From: Flavobacteriales bacterium
GTDB taxonomy: Bacteria; Bacteroidota; Bacteroidia; Flavobacteriales_D; Cryomorphaceae
Reading direction: 5' to 3'
Length of the DNA stretch: 64,000 nucleotides
Assembly: GCA_022448105.1 (NCBI GenBank)
Contig: JAKVAV010000008.1
Span: 1 to 64,000, forward strand
A program made the position numbers and the translations under genes. How positions within the stretch are numbered: the stretch's first letter is position 1; each line of letters opens with the position of its first letter. Under the pieces are notes generated by a model that saw only the letters and a list, made by a program, of their open reading frames with translations, searched no databases and was not told the origin of the DNA. Below are positions 1 through 8,631 of the stretch, in pieces.

Positions 1-2
1 CA

Positions 3-2195
3 TTAGAAGCGGTGATGAATATTGATGAGCATCATTTTGATGAGACTCACTACTACGGAGTGGTTGTACTTCCTAAAGTTCAGGATTTTGTAGACTTCGG
101 AATTGAGTTTGACTTGTTAGAGCATCCAAATAAGAGTATCAATGAGAAAGCAGTCACTAAAGCTGAATATTCAATTGCTAAAAGTACTGACTGTAGTTCT
201 TTTCTGGCTGGATATCCGTCTTACGGTCTCTACGAGCAGATGATGGCTGATTATGCAGCCGAGTATCCTGAGATATGTCGCTACGAAGAATTCGGAGTGT
301 TGCCTAGCGGACGAAAACTGATGGCTCTGGTGATTTCGGATAATCCAAATACCGAGGAGGATGAGCCTCGTTTTTTATATACCTCAACCATGCACGGTGA
401 TGAAACTGCAGGGTACATCCTCTCACTTCGACTGATCAAAGACATTCTTTGTAACTACCCTTCAGATCCACGAATAGCTAATTTGGTAGACAACGTTGAA
501 ATCTGGATCAATCCTTTGGCAAACCCAGACGGAACTTATGCCTGGGGAAATAATAATCTAAACGGCGCGAGAAGATCAAATTCCAACTTTGTCGATCTGA
601 ATAGAAACTATGAGGACCCTCAATTTGGAGAAAATCCTGACGGGAATTCTTACCAGCCAGAAACACAAGCCTTCATGACACTCGCTGAGAATGTTCACTT
701 CGACATGAGCAGTAATATGCACGGCGGTGTTGAGGTAGCCAACTATCCATGGGATACATGGTCCTTCCAACATGCTGACGATGATTGGTGGGTATACGTT
801 TGCCGAGAGTATGCTGATACGGCTCAGGCAAATTCACCAAACGGATATTTTGATTATCTCGATAACGGAATCACTAATGGCTACGACTGGTATCCGATAG
901 CTGGAGGAAGACAAGATTACCAGACCTATTTTCATCGAGGAAGAGAGATGACCCTCGAATTGACCAATACGAAGTTTATGCCTTCGTCTCAATTTAATAG
1001 CCGTTGGAATTACAACCGAGACGCCCTTTATAATTACATGGAACAATGCCTTTACGGTTTAAGAGGAATTGTAACCGATGCCAGCACTGGGCAGCCTATC
1101 GTGGCTAATGTGAATATCGCATCTCACGATATGGACAATTCGGATGTGTTTTCAAGACTTCCGAATGGGAACTATCACAGATATCTCTTCGAAGGATCTT
1201 ATGATGTTACTTATTCGGCTGAGGGATATGATTCACAGACTATTACAGTCTCAATTGCGAACAATCAAATCACTCTCCTGAATGTCGCTTTAAGTCCAGA
1301 AGGAGGAGTTTGTAACGCAGTTGCTGGGAGTATTTCTACTCAAAGTCAAGTTGGAAATATATGCGCTGGTGATAATGAGGCAGATATAATACAGGTAGAT
1401 CTCAATGGAGGAAGTGGGTATGGAAGTATTTTCGGAATTGTAGATCAATCCAATAACGTTATGGGTTCTTCTCAGACAGGTATTTTCAATGTAAATAATC
1501 TTCCAACTGGAACCTATCGTATAAAGCACATGTACTATGCTCAGGGTGTAAATCCCGCGGTCTCCAATGCTTCAGAACTAACGGGATGTTACGCCCTTTC
1601 TAATTCTTTATTTTTTACCGTTAACAGAGTAGAAGGAGGTGCTATCTCAACTTCAGATGCCACTGTTGTCTGCGGAGATGACGGGCAGACTTCTGACCTG
1701 AATTTTAATTTAATTGGTGAAGAAGGTGCAAACTCCCGCTGGGCGGTTTTAAACTCATCTTTTACTAGTGTAGTCTCAGCATCCACACAACCTGACTGGG
1801 ATTTTGATTCATTTGGGGCAGGCGTATACAGAGTAGTGCATGTTTCTTACGCAAATGGCGTGAATCTCGGTCAAGTTGATCCTCAAAATATTCAAGGTTG
1901 CTTGGATGTATCCAATACGATTACTGTAATCGTGAATAGCTGCGGATCAAGCCTTACGGAATACATTCCTGGAAATACGGCATCGATGCTCTTTACCCCA
2001 AAAGGATATGGAGATTATCAAGTTGAATTAATGGATGTAAATGGTCGTATTCTCGATAGGCTATTTGCTGGAGTAGGATATGAAAATCAGCCAATGCGAT
2101 TGAGCTGGAACACTCAAGATTTGGCTACTGGAATTTATTTGATCAAGGTTAGCTCAACAGACTACTCCGAGACCAAGAAGATTATGATCGAGTAG
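3..2195 (+). CDS. Secreted M14 zinc carboxypeptidase with T9SS sorting domain (5' partial)
   Basis: Metallocarboxypeptidase that would remove C-terminal residues from peptides outside the cell. The reading frame is open to the left edge, so the signal peptide and part of the propeptide are missing. Counting from the GTG at position 12, the zinc ligands are H128 and E131 (motif MHGDE) and H237 (NMHGG), the substrate-binding NxR appears in VDLNRNYED, and the catalytic Glu is E316 in REMTLE. A carboxypeptidase regulatory-like beta-sandwich follows at about 355-430, then two Ig-like stretches, and a C-terminal T9SS type A sorting domain with the NGRILDRL and GIYLIKV motifs. It ends 14 bp inside the convergent transporter gene. 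The family call is secure; only the true start is unknown. Confidence 0.9.
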   Translation, partial: LEAVMNIDEHHFDETHYYGVVVLPKVQDFVDFGIEFDLLEHPNKSINEKAVTKAEYSIAKSTDCSSFLAGYPSYGLYEQMMADYAAEYPEICRYEEFGVLPSGRKLMALVISDNPNTEEDEPRFLYTSTMHGDETAGYILSLRLIKDILCNYPSDPRIANLVDNVEIWINPLANPDGTYAWGNNNLNGARRSNSNFVDLNRNYEDPQFGENPDGNSYQPETQAFMTLAENVHFDMSSNMHGGVEVANYPWDTWSFQHADDDWWVYVCREYADTAQANSPNGYFDYLDNGITNGYDWYPIAGGRQDYQTYFHRGREMTLELTNTKFMPSSQFNSRWNYNRDALYNYMEQCLYGLRGIVTDASTGQPIVANVNIASHDMDNSDVFSRLPNGNYHRYLFEGSYDVTYSAEGYDSQTITVSIANNQITLLNVALSPEGGVCNAVAGSISTQSQVGNICAGDNEADIIQVDLNGGSGYGSIFGIVDQSNNVMGSSQTGIFNVNNLPTGTYRIKHMYYAQGVNPAVSNASELTGCYALSNSLFFTVNRVEGGAISTSDATVVCGDDGQTSDLNFNLIGEEGANSRWAVLNSSFTSVVSASTQPDWDFDSFGAGVYRVVHVSYANGVNLGQVDPQNIQGCLDVSNTITVIVNSCGSSLTEYIPGNTASMLFTPKGYGDYQVELMDVNGRILDRLFAGVGYENQPMRLSWNTQDLATGIYLIKVSSTDYSETKKIMIE

Positions 2196-3492
2196 TTTCG
2201 TTTTTTGGAACAGCCAATAAAAGAATGATTCCAATGACAAAGATGATTCCAATGGCCAGAACGGAGTGTCTTAAGTTGCCTGTGAGTTCGAAAATTAGTC
2301 CGAAGGCAAGTGTTCCAAGTACAGTTCCAACTTTGTCAGAAACATCATAAAAGCTAAAGTAAGAGGTATGATCGATGGTTTCTGGGAGAAACTTTGAATA
2401 GGTACTCCTACTTAGAGCTTGAATCCCTCCCATTACAAAGCCCACAATTGCTGCCAATATGTAAAACTCCACTGGCGTGGTTACGCTGAAGGCCATTACA
2501 CAGATTCCAATCCAGATGGTGACCGCTGTGAGAAGCGCCTTTATATTTTCATATTTAGAACTTAACCAGGAGTGGAAGTACGCACCAATAATGGCGATGA
2601 ATTGAATGATCAAAATGCTGATGATCAGCCCTTCATCAGGCATTCCAATGATCTCGTTTTTGGCAAATCCTACCGCCATGTACATAACAGTTTGCACTCC
2701 CATGTTGAATACGAAGAATGACAATAAGTACCTCTTGAGCCGTGTCGTTTTTTTTAGTCCCATCCACACCTTTCGCAATTCTACATATCCTCTATACAAG
2801 TATTCGCCTTTTACTTTCTTGCCGTAGATATTTCCGGGGAGTCTGCTAAAAGTGAATTGTGCGAAACCTATCCACCAAATCCCGACCATAACGAAGGATA
2901 ATCTCGCCGGCATGTCACCATCGCTAAAACCGAATGTTTCAGGATTCATGATCATAAAAAGGTTTATAATAAGAAGGATAATGCTGCCAATATAACCGAG
3001 TGAGAATCCTCTTGCGCTTACACTGTCTTGTCGGTCGACGGATGCTATTTCAGGTAAGTAGGCATTGTAGAAAACTTGACTGCCAGAATATCCTACACCT
3101 GCAAGTACGGTCATCAAAAGGCCAAATCCTAAATAGTTTGCGTCAAAAAAGAATAGGCCTACGCAGGCGAGTCCGCCCAAATAACAAAAAAACTGCATGA
3201 ACCGTTTTTTCTGACCCGAATAGTCAGCTATGCCCGAAAGGAGCGGGGAGATGAGCGCAACGATCAAAAAAGAGGCGGAAAGAGTGTAGGAGTAGAGCGC
3301 AGTATTTTTGAAGGTTTTTCCGAAAAATTCAAGCTCCGCCTGGGTGTTATTTTCGTAAAAAATTGGAAAAATCGAAGATGTGATCACAAGTGAGTAAACA
3401 GAATTTGCCCAATCGTACATCGCCCAGCCATTGATCGTCTTCTCATCGTCTTTTCTCAGCGCGCTTACAACGGCTCCTTTGGCTACTTGCAT
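2182..3492 (-). CDS. UMF1/Atg22-family MFS transporter
   Basis: Inner-membrane transporter of 436 residues with about 12 hydrophobic segments. The N-terminal INGWAMYDWANSVYSLVITS stretch is typical of the bacterial UMF1 (Atg22-like) branch of the major facilitator superfamily, and a later GGIQALSRSTYSKFLP stretch is also family-like. Substrates of bacterial UMF1 proteins are mostly unknown, and nothing in the sequence reveals one. The gene is convergent with the M14 peptidase and the two coding ends overlap by 14 bp, leaving no room for a separate terminator. It is followed upstream by a 46-bp gap and then the OmpA-family gene, so it could be co-transcribed with that gene. Confidence 0.85.
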   Translation of the reverse strand: MQVAKGAVVSALRKDDEKTINGWAMYDWANSVYSLVITSSIFPIFYENNTQAELEFFGKTFKNTALYSYTLSASFLIVALISPLLSGIADYSGQKKRFMQFFCYLGGLACVGLFFFDANYLGFGLLMTVLAGVGYSGSQVFYNAYLPEIASVDRQDSVSARGFSLGYIGSIILLIINLFMIMNPETFGFSDGDMPARLSFVMVGIWWIGFAQFTFSRLPGNIYGKKVKGEYLYRGYVELRKVWMGLKKTTRLKRYLLSFFVFNMGVQTVMYMAVGFAKNEIIGMPDEGLIISILIIQFIAIIGAYFHSWLSSKYENIKALLTAVTIWIGICVMAFSVTTPVEFYILAAIVGFVMGGIQALSRSTYSKFLPETIDHTSYFSFYDVSDKVGTVLGTLAFGLIFELTGNLRHSVLAIGIIFVIGIILLLAVPKNETTRS

Positions 3493-3538
3493 TTTGGAAA
3501 ATTAGAAAAATTGATTGAATGCACTTCTTTTGTTTAGC

Positions 3539-4762
3539 CTACATATCCACAATAAAGAACTCAACCCTTCGATTTCTAGCTCTTCCTGCCTTGGTTTCGT
3601 TACTCTCAATTGGGTCTTTTCGACCAAAGCCTCGTGAAGTCAGTCGCTGTGCTTCTATTCCGTATTCTATGAGCCAATCCTTGACTGCCTTAGCTCTAGC
3701 TTCACTCAATTCCATATTATAAGAATCATTGCCGCGATTGTCGGTGTAGCCTCTCAGCTCGATTTTCATAGAAGGATGGTCATCCAAGATTCGCTTTAAT
3801 GCCAAAAGCTGCACCACCGATTCTTTGAGGAGTTCGGACTCAGAGGTTTCAAAAAAAACATTCCTCAAAGTGATGCTTTCTCCCTCTTTAAGAACTATTG
3901 GTGTTTCTTCTGACGAACAATCGGCAACGCCATCTTCTCCAATAGTCGCCAAGCAAAAATCATCAAAGTAATACCGCACTTGAAAATACCTAATGTCCGG
4001 GTTCACTCCCGTTTCGGGTAGCGCATTCTTTTTTGCGCGGGGCTTTTCAAAATGAACGGATGCCATATTCTCTGAATCGCCCTTCTTCTTTTTGGATTTC
4101 TTCTTCTGTTCCTTGATGTATTTTTTTTGTTCCTCTGGAGCCATGTATAGCCAGCTCATGTCCTTCTTTTCCGACTCTTCCGTCGATGACAATTCAGAAA
4201 CATCATATCTTGTCTCAGCTCTTCTAATTTCTTCGGTTTGAGTCGCTGCGAAATATCCGAGTGTTAAATACTCCTCTCCACCCTTCGCTGTATAGTTTGC
4301 TTCGAGTCTGAACCAATGAAACCTGTTTGAATCAGGAAGTTCTAGGTTGAGTTGAGGGGCTAGATATAAGTCACCAGGGATGTGTGTACTCAAAGGAGAT
4401 GAACCAAAATAAACACCAATTAATTTCTGAACATACGCATTGAAACACTTGGCCCGCATGAGTCTAGCATAAAAGCTAATCTGATAACTCTCACCTGCTC
4501 TCATGGGTTCAAGAAGCTTTACATGTAAAAATTCGTTCTCCTGATTATTGTACATGCAAAGGCCATTAACGTACTGACCAGTTCTAGCCTGATGGTAAGT
4601 GAGTGAATCTGTTTTCTCATAGTGATAATAGGCCCCCTGAGGCTGCACCCATTGATGTGCTAAATCGGTAAATACCTCTTCAAAACTTGGGTTAGGGACG
4701 AGATTTTGACTGGCTACGGCCAAGACAAAGGTGGCTAATATCAACGTGATAAAACTTTTCAC
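3539..4762 (-). CDS. OmpA-family outer-membrane lipid/peptidoglycan-linked protein (paralogue 1)
   Basis: Probable envelope protein anchoring the outer membrane to peptidoglycan. I place the start at the GTG at 4762, which gives a clean signal peptide (MKSFITLILATFVLAVAS); a TTG at 4780 is the alternative. After the signal comes a domain opening with NLVPNPSFEEV, resembling a carbohydrate-binding or galactose-binding-like beta sandwich. A Lys-rich linker (KKKSKKKKG) follows, then a C-terminal OmpA domain of about 110 residues with the peptidoglycan-contacting GYTDNRG and NRRVEF motifs. The adjacent upstream gene (4828-5997) is built on the same plan and has the same NLVPN-SFE opening, so the pair looks like a tandem duplication that has diverged. 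Confidence 0.8.
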   Translation of the reverse strand: MKSFITLILATFVLAVASQNLVPNPSFEEVFTDLAHQWVQPQGAYYHYEKTDSLTYHQARTGQYVNGLCMYNNQENEFLHVKLLEPMRAGESYQISFYARLMRAKCFNAYVQKLIGVYFGSSPLSTHIPGDLYLAPQLNLELPDSNRFHWFRLEANYTAKGGEEYLTLGYFAATQTEEIRRAETRYDVSELSSTEESEKKDMSWLYMAPEEQKKYIKEQKKKSKKKKGDSENMASVHFEKPRAKKNALPETGVNPDIRYFQVRYYFDDFCLATIGEDGVADCSSEETPIVLKEGESITLRNVFFETSESELLKESVVQLLALKRILDDHPSMKIELRGYTDNRGNDSYNMELSEARAKAVKDWLIEYGIEAQRLTSRGFGRKDPIESNETKAGRARNRRVEFFIVDM

Positions 4763-4783
4763 GAAATAAATTTTATCCAAAAG

Positions 4784-4809
4784 AAAAGCGCTACCTGAGC
4801 GCTTTTTTT
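4784..4809 (-). terminator. Hairpin terminator between the two OmpA-family genes
   Basis: Perfect stem AAAAGCGCT / AGCGCTTTT around a five-base loop, with T-rich sequence on both sides. It lies 19 bp past the stop of the upstream OmpA-family gene (4828-5997), so it would end that transcript. It would also separate its expression from the next OmpA gene. Confidence 0.7.
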
Positions 4810-4827
4810 GAAAGGAGATAAGGAAAA

Positions 4828-5997
4828 CTATAGAGCGATTTTAAACTCAACTCTTCTGTTTTTTGCCAAAGATAGCGGGGTCGACATGGTCGAAACGGGT
4901 TGTTTATCATCCATTGACTTATAGAGTATTCTTTTCCTGTCGATGCCTTTTTCAGCCATGTATTCACGGGTATTTTTCGCCCGGTCTAAGGCCAGTGTTT
5001 TCAGGCTCGATTCATTTTTAGCAAATTCTACTTCTTCTTTATCAGAGTGGCCGGTAATCTCCACTCTCATGGCTGGATTCACCTTCATGAGTTCAATGAT
5101 CTGGTCCACCGTTCTTTTCGCGGAACCCACCAATTCAGATTTGTATTGATAGAAATATGCGTCTATGGCTTCTACTTTCTCACCCATTGGCATATCAGCC
5201 GGAATTTGGACGGTGGACGAATAGATCACTTTGCTTTCAGGAATTTTAGTATTTCCGCAACCACAGTTTTCGGTTGCCTGAATCTCTCTGATTTCGATGG
5301 CGTCGATGTAATAATATGCCGCAGCTTCTGGTCCCTTTTCGAATTCGGAAGAAACGCTCATGGTCTCATAAGAAGTGCGTTCATCGGTAGAAAAGTTCCC
5401 GATGGTCAAATAGCGCTCACCTCCTGTGGCATTGTATTTTTTACAGTATTCCCACCACCCATCTTGGGTAGATACCACATCGTTTTTATCTGTCAGTAAT
5501 ACATCATTTCTGACAATAGAGGTTTCACCTTTTTTCTCGACCTTTTTAGTTGAGAGAACTACTCCAAGATTATTCGAGGCGTAAAGACTTCTTTCAGCCA
5601 ATGATGCTCTGAATTTTATACAGTAAAGACCATTATCTTCAAGTTTCTTTTTTAGCGAAACGCCGATATATGTGCGTGGGAGACGCGCTCTGTAACTGTA
5701 TGCATGCAGGCCCGCATAGTTGTCACCATCGAAGGGCACTTCCGAGCCGTACATATTGTCAGGAATTTTTACATATCTCGACCTAGTTTCAGTCGCGAAA
5801 AGTTCAGACATAGCTGAAGTTGGATCGTACCATCCCTCCGCCAGATTGAATTCGTCATATCTTCTGAGATCTTCTCCTTCAACTTGTTTTTCGAAGCTCC
5901 AATTCGGTACCAAATTGTCTTCATTATCTTCCTGAGCGGAGAGACCTACACTTATGAGTAAAGAGCTTGCGATGAGTGAAGTAGCGATTCTATTCAT
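4828..5997 (-). CDS. OmpA-family outer-membrane protein (paralogue 2)
   Basis: A 389-residue envelope protein. The signal peptide [22 protein letters not shown] is followed by a domain starting at [12 protein letters not shown] and then a C-terminal OmpA-like domain. The OmpA motifs are [11 protein letters not shown] and [11 protein letters not shown], the usual peptidoglycan-binding Asp and Arg positions. The N-terminal part (about 25-240) contains the [11 protein letters not shown] strand common to the last strand of galactose-binding-like folds, shared with paralogue 1. The start codon lies 8 bp inside the end of hemE, suggesting transcription with hemE; a hairpin follows the stop. The role is inferred as structural; no ligand can be named. 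Confidence 0.8.
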   Translation of the reverse strand: MNRIATSLIASSLLISVGLSAQEDNEDNLVPNWSFEKQVEGEDLRRYDEFNLAEGWYDPTSAMSELFATETRSRYVKIPDNMYGSEVPFDGDNYAGLHAYSYRARLPRTYIGVSLKKKLEDNGLYCIKFRASLAERSLYASNNLGVVLSTKKVEKKGETSIVRNDVLLTDKNDVVSTQDGWWEYCKKYNATGGERYLTIGNFSTDERTSYETMSVSSEFEKGPEAAAYYYIDAIEIREIQATENCGCGNTKIPESKVIYSSTVQIPADMPMGEKVEAIDAYFYQYKSELVGSAKRTVDQIIELMKVNPAMRVEITGHSDKEEVEFAKNESSLKTLALDRAKNTREYMAEKGIDRKRILYKSMDDKQPVSTMSTPLSLAKNRRVEFKIAL

Positions 5998-7021
5998 GTC
6001 GGTATTCTTTTACTGTATTTATAAAGGTTTTTACCGCTTCTGGTCTCATATCGGGATAAACACCGTGGCCCAAGTTAGCGATGTGGGGATGACCTACAAA
6101 AGCAGCCATCATTTTTTTTGTGTGATATACAATATCCCTGCCAGAGGAATATAGGACAGCGGGATCCAAATTTCCTTGAAGGGTTTTTCCTAAGCATTGC
6201 TCTCTGGCAAAAGAAACTGGAACATTCCAGTCAAGCCCCACGGTATTGCACTGCAGAGAGGCGAGATCCTTAATGCTAAAATTAGCTCCTTTAGCGAACA
6301 AGGTAATAGGGGCTAAACCAAAAAGAGCATCTGTAATTTTCTTCATGTATGGCAGAGAAAAGTCCCTGTAGAGTTCTTGACCAAGAACACTTGCCCAAGA
6401 ATCAAAGATCTGTATGAGATGTGCTCCAGCATTGATTTGACCTTTGAGGTAGGCGATTGTGGAATCGGTGATCATCTGCATCAGTTGATGAGCTAGCTCT
6501 GGATTTGCATAGATCAGTTTGCGGGCGTTCGAAAAAGTCTTGGATCCACTTCCTTCTACCATATAGCAGAAAATGGTAAATGGAGCTCCAGCGAAGCCTA
6601 TGAGCGGAACCCTACCATTGAGCTCATTATTGGTGATTTTGATGGCTTCGTATACGTAGGATAGCTCTTCAGGATCACAAACTTTAACTTGTTCTAGGTC
6701 CTTATGTGTTCGAATTGTTTTTTCAAATAGCGGCCCTTTTTTTTCTACCATTTGGTAAATCAGACCCATTGCTTCAGGAACTACAAGAATGTCCGAAAAG
6801 ATGATTGCAGCATCTACCCCTAAGATGTCGACAGGTTGAATGGTGACTTCTGCAGCTCTCTCAGGAGTTTCTACCAATTCTTTAAACCCCGAAAGGGATG
6901 CTCTAACCGCTCTGTATTCTGGAAGAATTCTCCCAGCTTGACGCATTAGCCAAACCGGAGTTCGTTTAGTTTTTTCTCCTCTTGCTGCGCGAAGAATAAG
7001 ATCGTTTTTGAGGTCGCTCAT
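5990..7021 (-). CDS. hemE: Uroporphyrinogen decarboxylase
   Basis: Cytoplasmic enzyme of haem biosynthesis that converts uroporphyrinogen III to coproporphyrinogen III by removing four carboxylates. The family signatures are clear: [18 protein letters not shown] near residue 20, which contacts the substrate, and [17 protein letters not shown] in the middle. The C-terminal NLGHGVYPD motif is also present. Length (343) is normal for the family. The 3' end overlaps the OmpA-family gene by 8 bp, an arrangement that suggests one transcript but no shared function. Confidence 0.97.
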   Translation of the reverse strand: MSDLKNDLILRAARGEKTKRTPVWLMRQAGRILPEYRAVRASLSGFKELVETPERAAEVTIQPVDILGVDAAIIFSDILVVPEAMGLIYQMVEKKGPLFEKTIRTHKDLEQVKVCDPEELSYVYEAIKITNNELNGRVPLIGFAGAPFTIFCYMVEGSGSKTFSNARKLIYANPELAHQLMQMITDSTIAYLKGQINAGAHLIQIFDSWASVLGQELYRDFSLPYMKKITDALFGLAPITLFAKGANFSIKDLASLQCNTVGLDWNVPVSFAREQCLGKTLQGNLDPAVLYSSGRDIVYHTKKMMAAFVGHPHIANLGHGVYPDMRPEAVKTFINTVKEYRHE

Positions 7022-7060
7022 AATCGGGTGATAAAAGTAATCTAAATCGAAGTACCATTG

Positions 7061-7630
7061 CTAGATTCTACAGCCGAAACGAATTGAAAAGAATCTACCT
7101 ATTACCTCTTCTGTTCCTGAGGGATTAATTACCGTTCCGTTAGGGATTCTGAACGACTCTCTTGGGGCGTCATATTCTTTGTATATCAGTCCTATGGAGA
7201 AGGTGAGCTCTATGTTATCGTACGCCTTGTGTGAGAACCCAACAAATGGATTCAGGTATTGATCCCAAATTTGATCTTCCCAAGCATAGTAGGTTCCTAT
7301 TGAGCTACCTAGTAGGAGACGGGTTTTTCCTTTTCCGGGAAGAAACCGGAACTCGCCAAAAAGAGGTAAGTATCGTTCTGATTCATAAAGATGTAAGCCC
7401 GTTCCAGCTCCGATACTGAAGTAATCCGCCAAATTGATGGAGTAGGCAGTTTGAATTCCTGCCATGTTAACATTCTCAACTTCAAGTAGGCCAAAACCCA
7501 TGTTGAACTCGATGCTCACCTGATCGTCAAACTTCTCTTCTTTCAGATATTTCTTTTGATCGAAATCTCCTTTTTGGGAGAAGATTGATCCAGAAAGAAC
7601 TACACTCAAAAAAAGAAACGAATATCTCAA
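7061..7630 (-). CDS. Small secreted outer-membrane beta-barrel-like protein
   Basis: A 189-residue protein with signal peptide MRYSFLFLSVVLSGSIFSQ. The mature part alternates short beta strands rich in aromatic residues and glycine (AYSINLADYFSIGAGTG, FGEFRFLPGKGKTRLLLGSS, IELTFSIGLIYKEY) and ends FFSIRFGCRI, a pattern typical of 8-stranded outer-membrane barrels. No specific family is recognised. It sits 39 bp upstream of hemE on the same strand. Function unknown; a porin-like or structural role is possible. Confidence 0.6.
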   Translation of the reverse strand: MRYSFLFLSVVLSGSIFSQKGDFDQKKYLKEEKFDDQVSIEFNMGFGLLEVENVNMAGIQTAYSINLADYFSIGAGTGLHLYESERYLPLFGEFRFLPGKGKTRLLLGSSIGTYYAWEDQIWDQYLNPFVGFSHKAYDNIELTFSIGLIYKEYDAPRESFRIPNGTVINPSGTEEVIGRFFSIRFGCRI

Positions 7631-7731
7631 GTTGAAATTTTAGACGAACAACTACGAAGAAAGCGATTCTGTTTTTGAAAGGGTATCGAGACTTAACGAA
7701 AGGTAAAAATCCTACGGGGAAAGTGATGCAC

Positions 7732-7763
7732 AAAAAAACCGCCTTGCTGAAAAGCAAGACGGT
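7732..7763 (-). terminator. Intrinsic terminator of the 7787-8359 barrel gene
   Basis: Stem ACCGcCTTGC / GCAAGaCGGT with one internal mismatch and a six-base loop, followed on the minus strand by seven T residues. It lies 24 bp after the stop codon of the barrel gene. Confidence 0.8.
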
Positions 7764-7786
7764 CTTAGAATTAGTGTGTTTATTGC

Positions 7787-8359
7787 TTAGAAGTTGTAAG
7801 CAGCTCTAACTCCCAGATAAGAATTTGTTTGATTTTCAGTTGTAGTTTCGAAAGTAACTGGATCAATCGTTTCTACTTCAGATGTTATGAATTGATAGCG
7901 CAAAGAAAGTGAGATATTTTCGTTCAAGAAAAAACCTACTTCTGGAGCAAAGCTTAAATCTGTAGTACTATCTGATTCGTCATTAGCGCTTGTGCTATTG
8001 ATGTGTACACCAACCAATCCGCTTAAAAACAACCCCTCTTTTTGTTCACTCAAATAATAGCGACCACCAACCTGTAATGGGATTTGGGTTATACTGGTTT
8101 CAATAGTTGTTCCCAGAATCTCTATGTCATCTACAGAATAGAATAGCACACCTGCATGAGCGAGTACAGCAAACTGATCAGAAAGTCCAATTTCAAAATT
8201 TCCAGACCCACCAATTCCGAGATTGGCTGCGTCACCAAAGTCTCCAATTGGAAGAGCGATTTCTAGACCGGCAGAACCGAAGCTTTCTTGAGCGTTTGCA
8301 TTATTAGCAGCGAATGTGAAAGCTGCAACTAACATTAATAAACCAAATAGCTTTTTCAT
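7787..8359 (-). CDS. Outer-membrane beta-barrel protein (OmpW/porin-family-like)
   Basis: A 190-residue protein when started at the ATG at 8359, which gives signal peptide MKKLFGLLMLVAAFTFAANNANAQ; an open frame extends upstream to 8434 but that stretch does not look like a signal. The mature part shows about eight amphipathic strands (ALPIGDFGDAANLGIGGSGN, QFAVLAHAGVLFYS, QIPLQVGGRYYL, LFLSGLVGVHI, ISLSLRYQFI) and ends YLGVRAAYNF with a terminal Phe, as expected for a barrel assembled by BAM. It is monocistronic, with a strong terminator after it. Substrate or partner unknown. Confidence 0.75.
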   Translation of the reverse strand: MKKLFGLLMLVAAFTFAANNANAQESFGSAGLEIALPIGDFGDAANLGIGGSGNFEIGLSDQFAVLAHAGVLFYSVDDIEILGTTIETSITQIPLQVGGRYYLSEQKEGLFLSGLVGVHINSTSANDESDSTTDLSFAPEVGFFLNENISLSLRYQFITSEVETIDPVTFETTTENQTNSYLGVRAAYNF

Positions 8360-8631
8360 TTTGTAAGGTTTTTGTTTCGGCGGTAAATATAGGCATGTAA
8401 AGAAACTCACAACCTGATTTTTGTCATTTTTCAATTGAAAATTATCTTAAACATCAGATTACCAATAATTTAAAATGAATATAAGTCTGTCAGTTCAATT
8501 AATCCCTGGTTTTTTTCTTTTTGGAAGTTATGCATTGAGATTAAGGTATATATGCTCTTTTTGATGCTTTTAATGATCCCCATGAGGTCGAAGTCAGCGA
8601 ACATCCAGAAATTGTTAAAAAACCAATTTAA

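Noticed and set aside
5047-5499. 150-codon plus-strand frame opposite the second OmpA-family gene
   Set aside because: It lies wholly inside a well-supported gene on the other strand and has no recognisable domain.
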